Source: Hymenobacter edaphi
GTDB lineage: Bacteria > Bacteroidota > Bacteroidia > Cytophagales > Hymenobacteraceae
Direction of reading: 5' to 3'
Length of the DNA: 64,000 nt
Assembly: GCF_003258365.1 (NCBI RefSeq)
Contig: NZ_QHKM01000013.1
Coordinates: forward strand, 1 to 64,000
Shown: piece by piece, positions 1 to 8,556 of the stretch
Position numbering within the stretch: position 1 is the first letter of the stretch
Layout: each line of letters starts with the position of its first letter
Program-made: the position numbers and the translations under genes
The notes under the pieces: generated by a model
Told to the model about the DNA's origin: nothing
The model's input: the letters and a program-made list of their open reading frames with translations, nothing else
The model's database searches: none

Positions 1-75
1 GCACTCGGCCTTGAAGGCCGGCGTGTACTTCTTGCGCGGGACGGGTTGACCGTCAGTTGGTTTCTGTTCGGGCAT
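1..75 (-). CDS. transposase N-terminus (partial)
   Basis: Only the first 25 codons are present, starting at ATG 75-73 and running off the left edge. The peptide reads MPEQKPTDG..., then RKKYTPAFKAEC. The KKYTPAFKAE stretch is the usual beginning of the helix-turn-helix region of IS3-type OrfA and related transposases, which bind the element ends. The IS family is an inference from this short motif. It lies divergently from the truncated gene at 139-1188. Confidence 0.6.
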   Translation of the reverse strand, partial: MPEQKPTDGQPVPRKKYTPAFKAEC

Positions 76-117
76 AGACAGCGGAAGGTAAGACTTCTCC
101 CTGTCCGTTCCGGTTAG
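1..117 (-). mobile_element. end of an insertion sequence
   Basis: The left edge of the window holds the 5' end of a transposase gene on the minus strand (1-75) plus about 40 bp of outer flank. The flank appears to replace the 5' part of the gene that begins near 118: the reading frame of that gene is open back to 118 and meets TAG at 115-117. The natural explanation is that the element inserted into that gene and 115-118 is close to the junction. The terminal inverted repeat and target duplication cannot be confirmed, because the other end lies outside the window. Confidence 0.6.
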
Positions 118-138
118 ACCACCTCAGATTATGCGACG

Positions 139-1188
139 GTGGAACGGGCCGTGGAAGAATGGCTGGCTTCATGGCGCAATTTTGTGGATCAGTTCAGTGG
201 CTTGGTGGTTCCTAGTAATAGCAATAGCCGGAACTTAGCCACCTATAACTTAACAAGCACCGTTCAGCAACTGCCGGCCATGCAGGCCGCGCAACGAACC
301 ATAAGTGCCCGGCACGATTACTTCGAACTGGCCGCGTTAGAGCAAGAGGAAACGAGTTGGTATCCGCGCCTGCTGGACAGTGTACGGTTTTACGTGTATT
401 GCCAGGAGGTACTGACCGGCGCTAAAGTATACGGCGTGCGCGAACGCATCCGTCAGTGGAATGAGGCCGACAAGCAAACCAGCTTGGCTGAGGTGCACGC
501 CATCCTGCGAGCCAGCGAGCATGTCCTGCCCGTGCAGATGCATCTGCCAACCTATTTGAGCCAAGAGGGAACGTTGAAAACAGCCGTTATAGGGGTAGAG
601 GGGGTTGATTTTACGAATCAAGAGCACCTGTTGCCGCTGCTGGTTTCACTGGTCGAGCTGAGCGAAACCCGGGCGGATTATTTTCTGCTAGTGCCCGTAG
701 TTAACCGAAAGGCAGGCAGAGGTCTTCGCTGCAACAAGGAGGTCTTCAGGTGGCTTAAGGCCCTCAACGAGGGGGAGGAAGCAGCTACCCCGGCAGATTG
801 GCAACTACCGCAGCCAAAGGCAGCAACTCCAGCGAACGTGCAACCCTTACTTGGAATTGAGGCCCAGGTGATGGTAGAACCTGAAGAAAATGAACGCCTG
901 ATCGGCACGCTACAGGCCTTGTGGAAGCTCTTAGAGTACCGGCGGCGGTTGGCGGATGCCTCTTCCTCAGAACGAGCATGGCTAAGCCAGGTAGAAACAG
1001 TAACCCGGCTTCGGGTGGAAACAGATTTACGTTGGCTGCAGCCAAGGGTAAATGCCGAGAACTATACTTCCCTAACTCAGTGCGTAACTCGCTGTCTGAA
1101 CCATGACAGCAGCGTCGAGGAAGAACAACTGGTCACCTTGCTGGAGTCACTTCTGAATACTGCCCCTACCCAGGCGACAGAAATATAA
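139..1188 (+). CDS. unknown protein, 5' end probably removed by the IS
   Basis: The longest start is GTG at 139, giving 349 residues, but the frame stays open to 118 where the IS flank supplies a stop. This is therefore probably the C-terminal part of a longer protein. I do not recognise a family. The sequence is mostly alpha-helical in character, with an acidic, glutamine-rich C-terminal third, a possible beta-rich patch around residues 150-190, and no signal peptide or membrane segment. Base composition is like the MBL and STAND genes that follow and less GC-rich than the rest of the window, so it may have belonged to the same accessory island. Whether the remnant is expressed is unknown. 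Confidence 0.5.
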   Translation: MERAVEEWLASWRNFVDQFSGLVVPSNSNSRNLATYNLTSTVQQLPAMQAAQRTISARHDYFELAALEQEETSWYPRLLDSVRFYVYCQEVLTGAKVYGVRERIRQWNEADKQTSLAEVHAILRASEHVLPVQMHLPTYLSQEGTLKTAVIGVEGVDFTNQEHLLPLLVSLVELSETRADYFLLVPVVNRKAGRGLRCNKEVFRWLKALNEGEEAATPADWQLPQPKAATPANVQPLLGIEAQVMVEPEENERLIGTLQALWKLLEYRRRLADASSSERAWLSQVETVTRLRVETDLRWLQPRVNAENYTSLTQCVTRCLNHDSSVEEEQLVTLLESLLNTAPTQATEI

Positions 1189-1202
1189 TGAGGGATTGGT
1201 CA

Positions 1203-1589
1203 TCACCACAAGCTGCCGTTCCGGCAGAGATGGTCAAAAACAAGTTCCGCCACGGCCGATGCTTTCGCTCAGTCCACATATTGGACCCACGCCATATCGG
1301 CTATTTCTGCGGCGGGTGCCAGCTGCCCTTGGTGTTGGCCCGAATAGCAGCGCAATCGCACCAATACGTCGGCGGGCTTCTGGTCAGCTGGGGCCGTAAA
1401 CTCGCTAATAAACTGGGCCGTTTCCGGCAGGAGCACCACATTGAGCTTCTCTCCTATCTCACGCATCAGGGCCAGCGTATCGGTTTTACCTGCTTTGCGC
1501 TTACCGTCGGGTATGTAGTAAACATCTCGGTCGTGACAACGGGCCATTAGAATCAGGCCGCCCTCTAGGCGAATCCGGGGGGGTATCAA
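1203..1589 (-). pseudogene. NUDIX hydrolase, broken by in-frame TGA
   Basis: Read on the minus strand, residues such as VYYIPDGKRKAG, ALMREIGEKLNV and ADMAWVQYVD follow the order of small NUDIX hydrolases, which cleave nucleoside diphosphate derivatives. The Nudix box is degraded: the expected Gx5E glutamate is Lys, and the EE pair is EK, although REI is kept. Translation stops at TGA 1271-1269, but the same frame continues to 1203 with AKASAVAELVFDHLCRNGSLW, the normal NUDIX C-terminal helix. A frameshift near 1580-1600 may also have cost the N-terminus. The gene is opposite in strand to its neighbours and lies in the gap between the IS-cut gene and the MBL gene. Confidence 0.55.
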
Positions 1590-1653
1590 TCACCTGCAGC
1601 TCGCAAAACAGTTTACTAGGATCAATGACAGGTACCTTACATGAGACCATTGA

Positions 1654-2883
1654 ATGGCTACATTTATTGAAATTTACTTGCTACCCGCTCGCAACGGAGA
1701 TTGCCTGCTTTTGCAATACAGCACTGGAGTTAGGCTGCTGGTGGACGCTGGGTATAAGTCTACCTATACCAAATATCTAAAACCACGGTTGCTACAATGG
1801 GCACGCCAAGGACGAACGCTTGATTATTGTATTATTACTCATATAGATGCTGACCATATAGAAGGGGCTTACAAAGGGTTGCTTCCAGAAAATCAGGCGG
1901 CCGGATCTCCCCAAGTGATTTACATTAACCAGGTCTGGCATAACGGCTACCGGCATCTACGTCCGTCCAATGGTCAAACTATACTTAGTACTCGGACAGA
2001 TGAAGCCATTTTGCGGAGTCTGGTTAACCGCCAGCCTGTGGGTGAGATGAGTGCTGCTGATACCGGCCCACGATTGCTCAATGCAAAGCAGGGCACCAGC
2101 TTGAGCGCTCAACTAGTCAAGTATGGGTACGCGTGGAATACGGCGGTTAATGAAGGGCCGCTCGTGGTACCGTTTGCGGCCCAACTCGCTCCTGGCCTAT
2201 CCTGCCGGCTGGTCTCCCCTACAGTTGCTGGATTGGCCAAGCTGGCTAGCCGTTGGGAGACTGAACTAGCCAAAATGGGAGTAAGAGCGCGTCAGGAGAG
2301 TAGTCCACTCATGGAAGAAGCATACGAGTTCTGGCAACAAACGGAACGCTGGCTACCCTCCACGGGCCCCCGACCCATTGCAGCTGTAGCACCTGCTTCT
2401 CCGCAGGCATACCTACGAGCGGCTTTTACGGAGGATAAGTCCCCCATCAATGGCAGTTCCTTGGCCTTCGTGCTGGAAATGCAAGAATTGCGTCTACTAC
2501 TACTCGGCGATGCTCATCCGTCGGTTGTGTTAGCAGAGCTAACCCGGGCCTACGGTGGACACCAAGACAAGCCTTGGTGGTTTGCGGCAATCAAGCTCTC
2601 GCACCATGGCAGCTTCTCAAACAACAGTCCCACCCTGTTACAGGCAACTGATTCGGATTGCTACCTAATCTCTACCGATGGGGGACGCCACCATCATCCC
2701 GACTTGGCAACCTTGGCCTGGATAGTTACTAGACCCTTAACCCGACCGGGACAAATAAGGAAGCTTTGCTGCAATTACCTTACTCCTTCCATTGCTCAAT
2801 TTAACCGGATAGATTGGCAGCAGACATATCATTACACAATCACTGTGCTTGATCCAGACCAACCCCTAATCCTTACTGCTTAA
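1654..2883 (+). CDS. ComEC/Rec2-like MBL-fold metallohydrolase
   Basis: This 409-residue protein has a metallo-beta-lactamase fold of the ComEC/Rec2 type. The N-terminal strand MATFIEIYLLPARNGDCLLLQY is followed by LLVDAGY and by the metal-binding motif THIDADHIEGA (HxDxDH, residues about 62-69). Further metal ligands are likely in LLLGDAH (about 284) and KLSHHGSFSNNS (about 316). No transmembrane segments are present, so it is a soluble enzyme and not a DNA-uptake channel. Its stop overlaps the start of the trypsin/STAND gene by one base (TAATG), showing translational coupling. MBL proteins of this kind accompany trypsin and STAND proteins in type I AVAST antiphage systems as I recall them. 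The substrate is not known. Confidence 0.85.
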   Translation: MATFIEIYLLPARNGDCLLLQYSTGVRLLVDAGYKSTYTKYLKPRLLQWARQGRTLDYCIITHIDADHIEGAYKGLLPENQAAGSPQVIYINQVWHNGYRHLRPSNGQTILSTRTDEAILRSLVNRQPVGEMSAADTGPRLLNAKQGTSLSAQLVKYGYAWNTAVNEGPLVVPFAAQLAPGLSCRLVSPTVAGLAKLASRWETELAKMGVRARQESSPLMEEAYEFWQQTERWLPSTGPRPIAAVAPASPQAYLRAAFTEDKSPINGSSLAFVLEMQELRLLLLGDAHPSVVLAELTRAYGGHQDKPWWFAAIKLSHHGSFSNNSPTLLQATDSDCYLISTDGGRHHHPDLATLAWIVTRPLTRPGQIRKLCCNYLTPSIAQFNRIDWQQTYHYTITVLDPDQPLILTA

Positions 2884-5800
2884 TGGACGCTATTCTCTAC
2901 CCAGCTCAGCTTCAGCGTGCTTTGGCTTGTCTTGTCGTCAGCACCCCTGATGATGAACGACAGGGTACCGGCTTTTTGGTTACCTCCACTCGCTTGTTAA
3001 CAGCCAATCATGTAGTAGAGCAGGCCACCAGCATCCAAGTAGAGTTTCGCTACGCCGAGAAAGCGCATAGCACGGCTGGGCGGGTCATCGCATCGCCTGA
3101 ACTGGCAGTTTATGACTTGGCCATCGTTGAATTAGAGAGCGCGCTAAGCAATGTTGAGCCATTGCCGCTTTCCACGGTAGAGCCACGGGTAGGGGCACGT
3201 TGGGAAACCAGCGGCTTCCCGCAACCACACGCGCTTACGGGACGGCATTACCGGGGGCGGGTGCTGCAAAAGAATCATCAAGTCGACTGGCCCCTGACAC
3301 TGGCGGTAGAAGGGGGCAACGCTGTAGACAACCTGACGGGCCTGTCGGGCAGCCCGCTAGTTGTTGACGATCAGGTATGCGGACTGATCCGCGTGCAGCT
3401 TGAACAAGACATTGGGGCCATGCTATTAGCTCCAGTGGCGGATGTGCTGCGCGAACTGGGGTTGTCGGTGCACGAAGAAACCGCAACAGATCAACCTCTG
3501 CCAGAGGAGGAAGAATTAGTGACTAATCAGGCAGTCATAAATGAATTACGCGCTACGCTAACAGAGGCGAGCACCGGCTGGCATGCACTGGTCGGTTCAC
3601 CTGGCTCGGGTAAAACCACGCTCGTCGCCACACTGGAGCCGGCCGAGCGACAGGCGTTTGTTGTTGGTGGCCGGTATTACCTAAGCCGTGCCGGTAGCGC
3701 GCTGCTCCCGATCCTAGCGGCAGCACGGGAACGGCTGTTGCAATGGCTCAACGATACGGCCAGCATTTTGATGACGGGCGAGCGTGCGCCAGTTCCAGAA
3801 CCAGACCAGTCATTTGAAGAACAACTGCGCAGGTGTCATGGTCGACTTGCTCAACTAGGGTGGCACTTCCAGCAGCAGCAAAAGATGGTCGTGCTCGTCA
3901 TTGATGGATTGGACGAAACCGTTCCAGAGCCACAACGGCATGAGTTTTTGGGGGTATTGCCCCTCACGTTGCCCTCCGGGCTGGCCATTGTGTTGTCAGC
4001 GACAGGCTTGGAAGTGCTCTCCGCGCCTATTCGCACGCAGTTATCCTCTGCCCGAATTGTAAACGTTACCCCGCTGCCAGCGCAGCACTGTGAGAATTAT
4101 TTGCACAAACGTTTGCCACAGTTGCCAGTCAGCCAAGCCGCCTTGCTGGCTGAACGCTCAGAAGGCCATCCCCTGTACCTGCAATACCTAATCCGGCAGG
4201 TGGAACTACGTCAGGCCGAAGGGGAAGATAACGCAGACTGGTTAGCTGACATTCCCCCAATAGGTGGCGAAATTCAGCACTACTACGAACGCATTTGGCC
4301 TGTGCTGGCAGCGAATCCTGCCCAACTTCAGTTAGTGCTGACTATAGCGGCTCTGCGTGGGCCTGTGTCACGTAGCGAGCTTTACTACCTGCTGCCGGGA
4401 TTTGCCCAGCAAGAGTTTGAAGCAGCATTGCCCAAAGTAGCATACTTGCTAAAAAATACCGTTCAGGTATCTCTCTACCACGCTTCCTTTGCTCAATTCG
4501 TGCGTGAGATCGCTACCCAGCGACTGCGGCAAGTGCAGGACAGCATCTGCAAGTACATCGAGGCGAACCCAGCCTGGCCGTACGCCATCGTAAACCAAGT
4601 GTACCATTGGGCTTATTCTTCCACTCCCGCACGAGCCATACAAGCATGCACGCAAGGGTGGGCCGATGACTGCGCCCGTCAGCACGTGGTTCCCGACACC
4701 CTGCTCGACGATGTACGCCTGGCCAAACAAATGGCCATTGAAGCCAGCGATTTAACACAGGTAGTGCGCTTGCATCTGCTGCATGTGCGGATGGCGTTCA
4801 GATACAACGACCTGATGGGGTCTTATGCCGCCGTATTGGCGACTGCGCTGCTAGCGCTTGGTCACCCCGACGCCGCGCTTAATTACCTGTTGCGAGGCGA
4901 CATTCTCCAAGTGACGGAAAATGACGCATTGCTGCTAGTTCAGCGATTTTATGAAGTGGAGGCTGAGCGAGAAGGAGCTTATTTATTGAGCTACTTGCGA
5001 CGCCGGGCCTCACGCCTGCTAGACGAGGAAATGCGCGAAGGCAGCCTGTCGTGGGAAGTATTGAGGCTTTTCTATAGCAGCAACACCTTGTTCGCTTATG
5101 AGGACACCAAATCTTCAATTGATGTCTTTACGCGGGGTATTCACATGCTCACCCAAATACAAGAAGACTTTCCCGACGGAAGCAAGGATTATCAAGCTAT
5201 CCAAGTGATGAAGGATCGGATAATGGGCTACCACGGCGGCTTCATTCTGTGGGCTTTTGATCATTACGCTTTGCCCCTTCGCTTTTATGAAGAGCATCCC
5301 GAATATGGCCGCGTGATGCGACCGGCTGATGCCGGGAAATGGGCTACTATCGCCCAGACCGCGTTGGAGTTTCAATCGAATGCCCCCCGGCAGCCTTTAC
5401 CCTCGAAACTGGTAGACGTCGTGCAGGATGTGACGCTTCTAACCAAAAAACACGGCTATTTAGAGCAGGATTTATCACGCATTCTGTTCTTGCTGATGGA
5501 GCAAGATGGCGATCCGCAAATAGTACAGGAACTAGCCCCCGGTTGTCTTGAACTGTTGGCTATACCGGCCTTACGAGCTGCCAACGGCGTGGACCTTCAA
5601 CCGAACTACTTAAGTTTAGTTGTGCAGCGGGCGCTCTTGACCGGCTATACCAATTCAATTGGGGAGGGATATAAATCGTTGCCTCGACCCTATCCTAGAG
5701 CTGAAACATGGGAGGAATTTGTCGCCAGCTTGCTCACGCACCTGGGGTACTTGCGCGGCCAATTACTCCGGTTGCGGGCCGAAAACCAGGCCACCAGCTA

Positions 5801-8138
5801 CGGAGAACTATTGGCACAAGTACAGGCCGCTGATGCAGCACTCAATCTGACGCTGGGGAATCGCAGTCAATGGGAGCGGAGCTATGCCCTGCCAGAAGCA
5901 ATATTTCCGGTTGCATATGAACTACTCGCGGGCATCTACACAACTTTTTATCCGGCAGAAGTGTCCCGGTGGGTAGGTGCGCTGACGCGCCGAGCGGGCG
6001 ATCAGGCCGGTTTATACACAGAGGGATTCCGTGAGTGTTATTTCCGAGTAGCACAGGTACTGCGGCGTGATAATGATTTTCGGCGGGCTCGTTATCAGGT
6101 GCTTGAATCTTTGCGACTGCACGTGCTGGCTGGGGTCCACAATCGTTGGGAACGCACGGGAGCGTTGCTGGAGCTGATTGAGCATTATGCCGATAATGGT
6201 AATCAGGCTCGAAGCTTGGCCAGCTACGACGAATTGCTGGCCACATCAATGGGCCCAGCCTGGTATAAAGAAGATCAGTTTGCACTGGCACCATCAGTCG
6301 TACGCCACTTACCCGCTGCCTCCCAGGTTGTGCCCACCCTCGCCGCGCTGGTAGATGCCGCAGCGGGTGAAATGACCTTTCAGCGTTACGTGCGCGACAC
6401 TAAAGCTCAACTGGTGGGCGCACTGGCGCAGCAGGGGCGGATTGACTTGGCTATTGACTATTACCAATTTGAAACCCTTCCAGACCCAGGCACCGTGCGC
6501 GCCAACGCCTTGTTGCTGGCAACGGATGCTGTGCAGCCTGGAGATGGATATGCGCTGGGAGCGCGCAGTCTGGTTGAGGCATCCGCGCTGGCTGAGCTGC
6601 TCGGCAATCTGCCCATGGTGGACCCCCGCTTAAGCTGGGCTTGCGCTCAAGTATTTAGTCGTAGTGAGGATACGTGGCGTTTTGCTCGGGAATATGGAAA
6701 GTTACAGGGAGAAGCGTTTAACCGGCTATTAGCGGAGCGTCCAACTGAGACAGCAGCGTTACAAAGCGAATGGGTAGCTGGTCTGCGGGCAGGCCGCTTC
6801 ACGAAACGGGAGTTAAAAGAATATCTTCCGGCTTTTGGTAAGGCCCTTACCAAAGAAGCGCATCAACGGATAGAAACCGCCTTGGCTGTAAACCCCGGTT
6901 GGCAGAAAATGATAAAACGCACCCCTGCTCCACCGCCTCAACAACGGCTGGCAGACGAGGAACAAATAACTGGATGGCCTGGCATAGGGCGTCCCGACCG
7001 TTATCGTGCCATTGAAGAGCAGTTGAGGGTCGCGGCTGAAGAAGCCGAGATGGGCGACCAGCAGCGGGCTGGTCAGATGCTCGGGGAGTACGCGACGACA
7101 CTGTGGCAGGAAGGGTGGAGCATTTGGTGGGCGGAGAACCTGAGCCGGGAGCTGGGGCGACTGATGGCTAAAACAGTGGAATACACTGAAACAACCCCCG
7201 GCCTGCTTCGCGCTTTGCGTCAGCCTATTGCCCATTCAACTGAATGGAACGTTGCGCAAAAGCTGTTGGAATGGTCGGCGCCACGGCTCGGCGAAGTGGA
7301 GCAGCAGCAATTGGCAGAAGCAGTAACCGACCATCTGCAAGCTATAACGCAACCCGCCGCAGCCGCTTTACACAAATACGCGTGGTTGGCCAAGCCTACC
7401 GAGCAGAAGCTGAGCACCGAGCAGCAGATGGTAAAGCTGCTAATTTGGCATTTAGTCCACCCAAATGCTGAATGGAGGCAAGTTTCTGCGATTACCTTGA
7501 TTCGCTTGGCGGCTCAACTACCAGCACTGGTTATAAGTGGTTTGCTTGACGTAGCACTTGCTCCTCAATATACGGGTGCTTGGCATGAAGCAGCAGCTTC
7601 TCTGCTGCCTCATATTGCCCGAGTTCATCCACTAGCACTGTGGAATGTTGTTGCGCAGGAAATCGATTTGGTCGGACGGGTAAAACACGTTCGTCACTTG
7701 CTGATTCATCACGATGTGCAGCAGGCACTGGAGACAGTCGTAAAAGTTATGCCTGACGCCCGGCCAATGCTCCAGCAAATCCAGGACACCGTACCTGCCA
7801 GCGGATTGTTAACCGGACGAATTACAGCAGCCGAAGTAGCTCTGGATGAAGAATATCTGGCCTTTATCCAGTATGAACTGGAAGAGCTTAATGACAGGCG
7901 TTGGCTAAGCAAGGAGTTTTGTCAGGAGCTTTTGTCAACGTTAGCTAGTCTGTGCCAACCTCTTACTATAACTGAAGTGTGGGAAGCTGATCGCTACGTC
8001 CAACGGAGCTTTATGCCGAATAAGCCCTTTCTGTTGCCTTTCCAAGCCCGGTTAGCCTACGCTTTAAATCAGGCTGTAATGCACCGGGCTGATCAGCGGG
8101 GCTGGAATGAACTTGTAGACATCCTTCGCCCAGATTAA
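2883..8138 (+). CDS. trypsin-like protease fused to a STAND NTPase with long helical repeats
   Basis: This giant protein has 1751 residues. Residues 1-195 form a trypsin-like serine protease: His43 in TANHVV, Asp78 in VYDLAIVEL and Ser155 in TGLSGSPLV are the probable catalytic triad. Residues about 215-480 form a P-loop STAND/NACHT-type NTPase, with Walker A GSPGSGKTT (238-246), Walker B VVLVIDGLDE (336-345) and a winged-helix-like region after it. The remaining 1200 residues are helical repeats of TPR/HEAT character, the usual sensor part of STAND proteins. No signal peptide is present, so it acts in the cytoplasm. It is coupled to the MBL gene. The likely role is to recognise an invader product and activate proteolysis; this is inferred from family architecture. 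Confidence 0.85.
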   Translation: MDAILYPAQLQRALACLVVSTPDDERQGTGFLVTSTRLLTANHVVEQATSIQVEFRYAEKAHSTAGRVIASPELAVYDLAIVELESALSNVEPLPLSTVEPRVGARWETSGFPQPHALTGRHYRGRVLQKNHQVDWPLTLAVEGGNAVDNLTGLSGSPLVVDDQVCGLIRVQLEQDIGAMLLAPVADVLRELGLSVHEETATDQPLPEEEELVTNQAVINELRATLTEASTGWHALVGSPGSGKTTLVATLEPAERQAFVVGGRYYLSRAGSALLPILAAARERLLQWLNDTASILMTGERAPVPEPDQSFEEQLRRCHGRLAQLGWHFQQQQKMVVLVIDGLDETVPEPQRHEFLGVLPLTLPSGLAIVLSATGLEVLSAPIRTQLSSARIVNVTPLPAQHCENYLHKRLPQLPVSQAALLAERSEGHPLYLQYLIRQVELRQAEGEDNADWLADIPPIGGEIQHYYERIWPVLAANPAQLQLVLTIAALRGPVSRSELYYLLPGFAQQEFEAALPKVAYLLKNTVQVSLYHASFAQFVREIATQRLRQVQDSICKYIEANPAWPYAIVNQVYHWAYSSTPARAIQACTQGWADDCARQHVVPDTLLDDVRLAKQMAIEASDLTQVVRLHLLHVRMAFRYNDLMGSYAAVLATALLALGHPDAALNYLLRGDILQVTENDALLLVQRFYEVEAEREGAYLLSYLRRRASRLLDEEMREGSLSWEVLRLFYSSNTLFAYEDTKSSIDVFTRGIHMLTQIQEDFPDGSKDYQAIQVMKDRIMGYHGGFILWAFDHYALPLRFYEEHPEYGRVMRPADAGKWATIAQTALEFQSNAPRQPLPSKLVDVVQDVTLLTKKHGYLEQDLSRILFLLMEQDGDPQIVQELAPGCLELLAIPALRAANGVDLQPNYLSLVVQRALLTGYTNSIGEGYKSLPRPYPRAETWEEFVASLLTHLGYLRGQLLRLRAENQATSYGELLAQVQAADAALNLTLGNRSQWERSYALPEAIFPVAYELLAGIYTTFYPAEVSRWVGALTRRAGDQAGLYTEGFRECYFRVAQVLRRDNDFRRARYQVLESLRLHVLAGVHNRWERTGALLELIEHYADNGNQARSLASYDELLATSMGPAWYKEDQFALAPSVVRHLPAASQVVPTLAALVDAAAGEMTFQRYVRDTKAQLVGALAQQGRIDLAIDYYQFETLPDPGTVRANALLLATDAVQPGDGYALGARSLVEASALAELLGNLPMVDPRLSWACAQVFSRSEDTWRFAREYGKLQGEAFNRLLAERPTETAALQSEWVAGLRAGRFTKRELKEYLPAFGKALTKEAHQRIETALAVNPGWQKMIKRTPAPPPQQRLADEEQITGWPGIGRPDRYRAIEEQLRVAAEEAEMGDQQRAGQMLGEYATTLWQEGWSIWWAENLSRELGRLMAKTVEYTETTPGLLRALRQPIAHSTEWNVAQKLLEWSAPRLGEVEQQQLAEAVTDHLQAITQPAAAALHKYAWLAKPTEQKLSTEQQMVKLLIWHLVHPNAEWRQVSAITLIRLAAQLPALVISGLLDVALAPQYTGAWHEAAASLLPHIARVHPLALWNVVAQEIDLVGRVKHVRHLLIHHDVQQALETVVKVMPDARPMLQQIQDTVPASGLLTGRITAAEVALDEEYLAFIQYELEELNDRRWLSKEFCQELLSTLASLCQPLTITEVWEADRYVQRSFMPNKPFLLPFQARLAYALNQAVMHRADQRGWNELVDILRPD

Positions 8139-8148
8139 TACTCCACCC

Positions 8149-8433
8149 ATGCACATAACCCCCCGTCCAGCGCCCTACACCCGAGCAATCTTTGAGCGGC
8201 GCTTTAATATCCTGCGGGAGATGGCAATGAACGGCCGTATCCATATCAGCCCAGAGGCTGATGGAACCATTGAAAGCCTAGGAGCTATTCGAGCAGCCCC
8301 CAATCAGCGCTATAACCTGCTTACAATAAATGAAATGGCGCGAGCAACGGCCATGTCGGTGGATTCTTTCGCTTCCCGAGCAGACGAAGATTTACCGTCA
8401 AAAGAAGCGGGCAGTGCTTCAATTACAAAATGA
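8149..8433 (+). CDS. small protein of unknown function in the STAND cluster
   Basis: This gene begins 10 bp after the STAND gene on the same strand and encodes 94 residues. The middle, residues about 15-70, looks globular (FERRFNILREMAMNGRIHIS..., then NLLTINEMARATAM). The end is rich in Asp, Ser and Lys. I see no metal motif, signal peptide or membrane segment, and I do not recognise a family. Tight spacing suggests co-transcription with the MBL and STAND genes, so it could be a regulator or accessory of that system. The alternative is a chance reading frame, but composition and spacing favour a real gene. Confidence 0.55.
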   Translation: MHITPRPAPYTRAIFERRFNILREMAMNGRIHISPEADGTIESLGAIRAAPNQRYNLLTINEMARATAMSVDSFASRADEDLPSKEAGSASITK

Positions 8434-8556
8434 CCTTCGACACTTAAGGGTTGGACAATAGCAGGAACGAAAAACAACGGTAAGAGCACTAGTCAGCCGA
8501 GTTTGGTGCATTCTAAGTTTGTGGCGCATAGGGATCTCAAAAAACGACCTATAAAC

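Noticed and set aside
1188-1550. Plus-strand frame of 120 codons
   Set aside because: It lies antisense to a recognisable NUDIX remnant and has no domain of its own.
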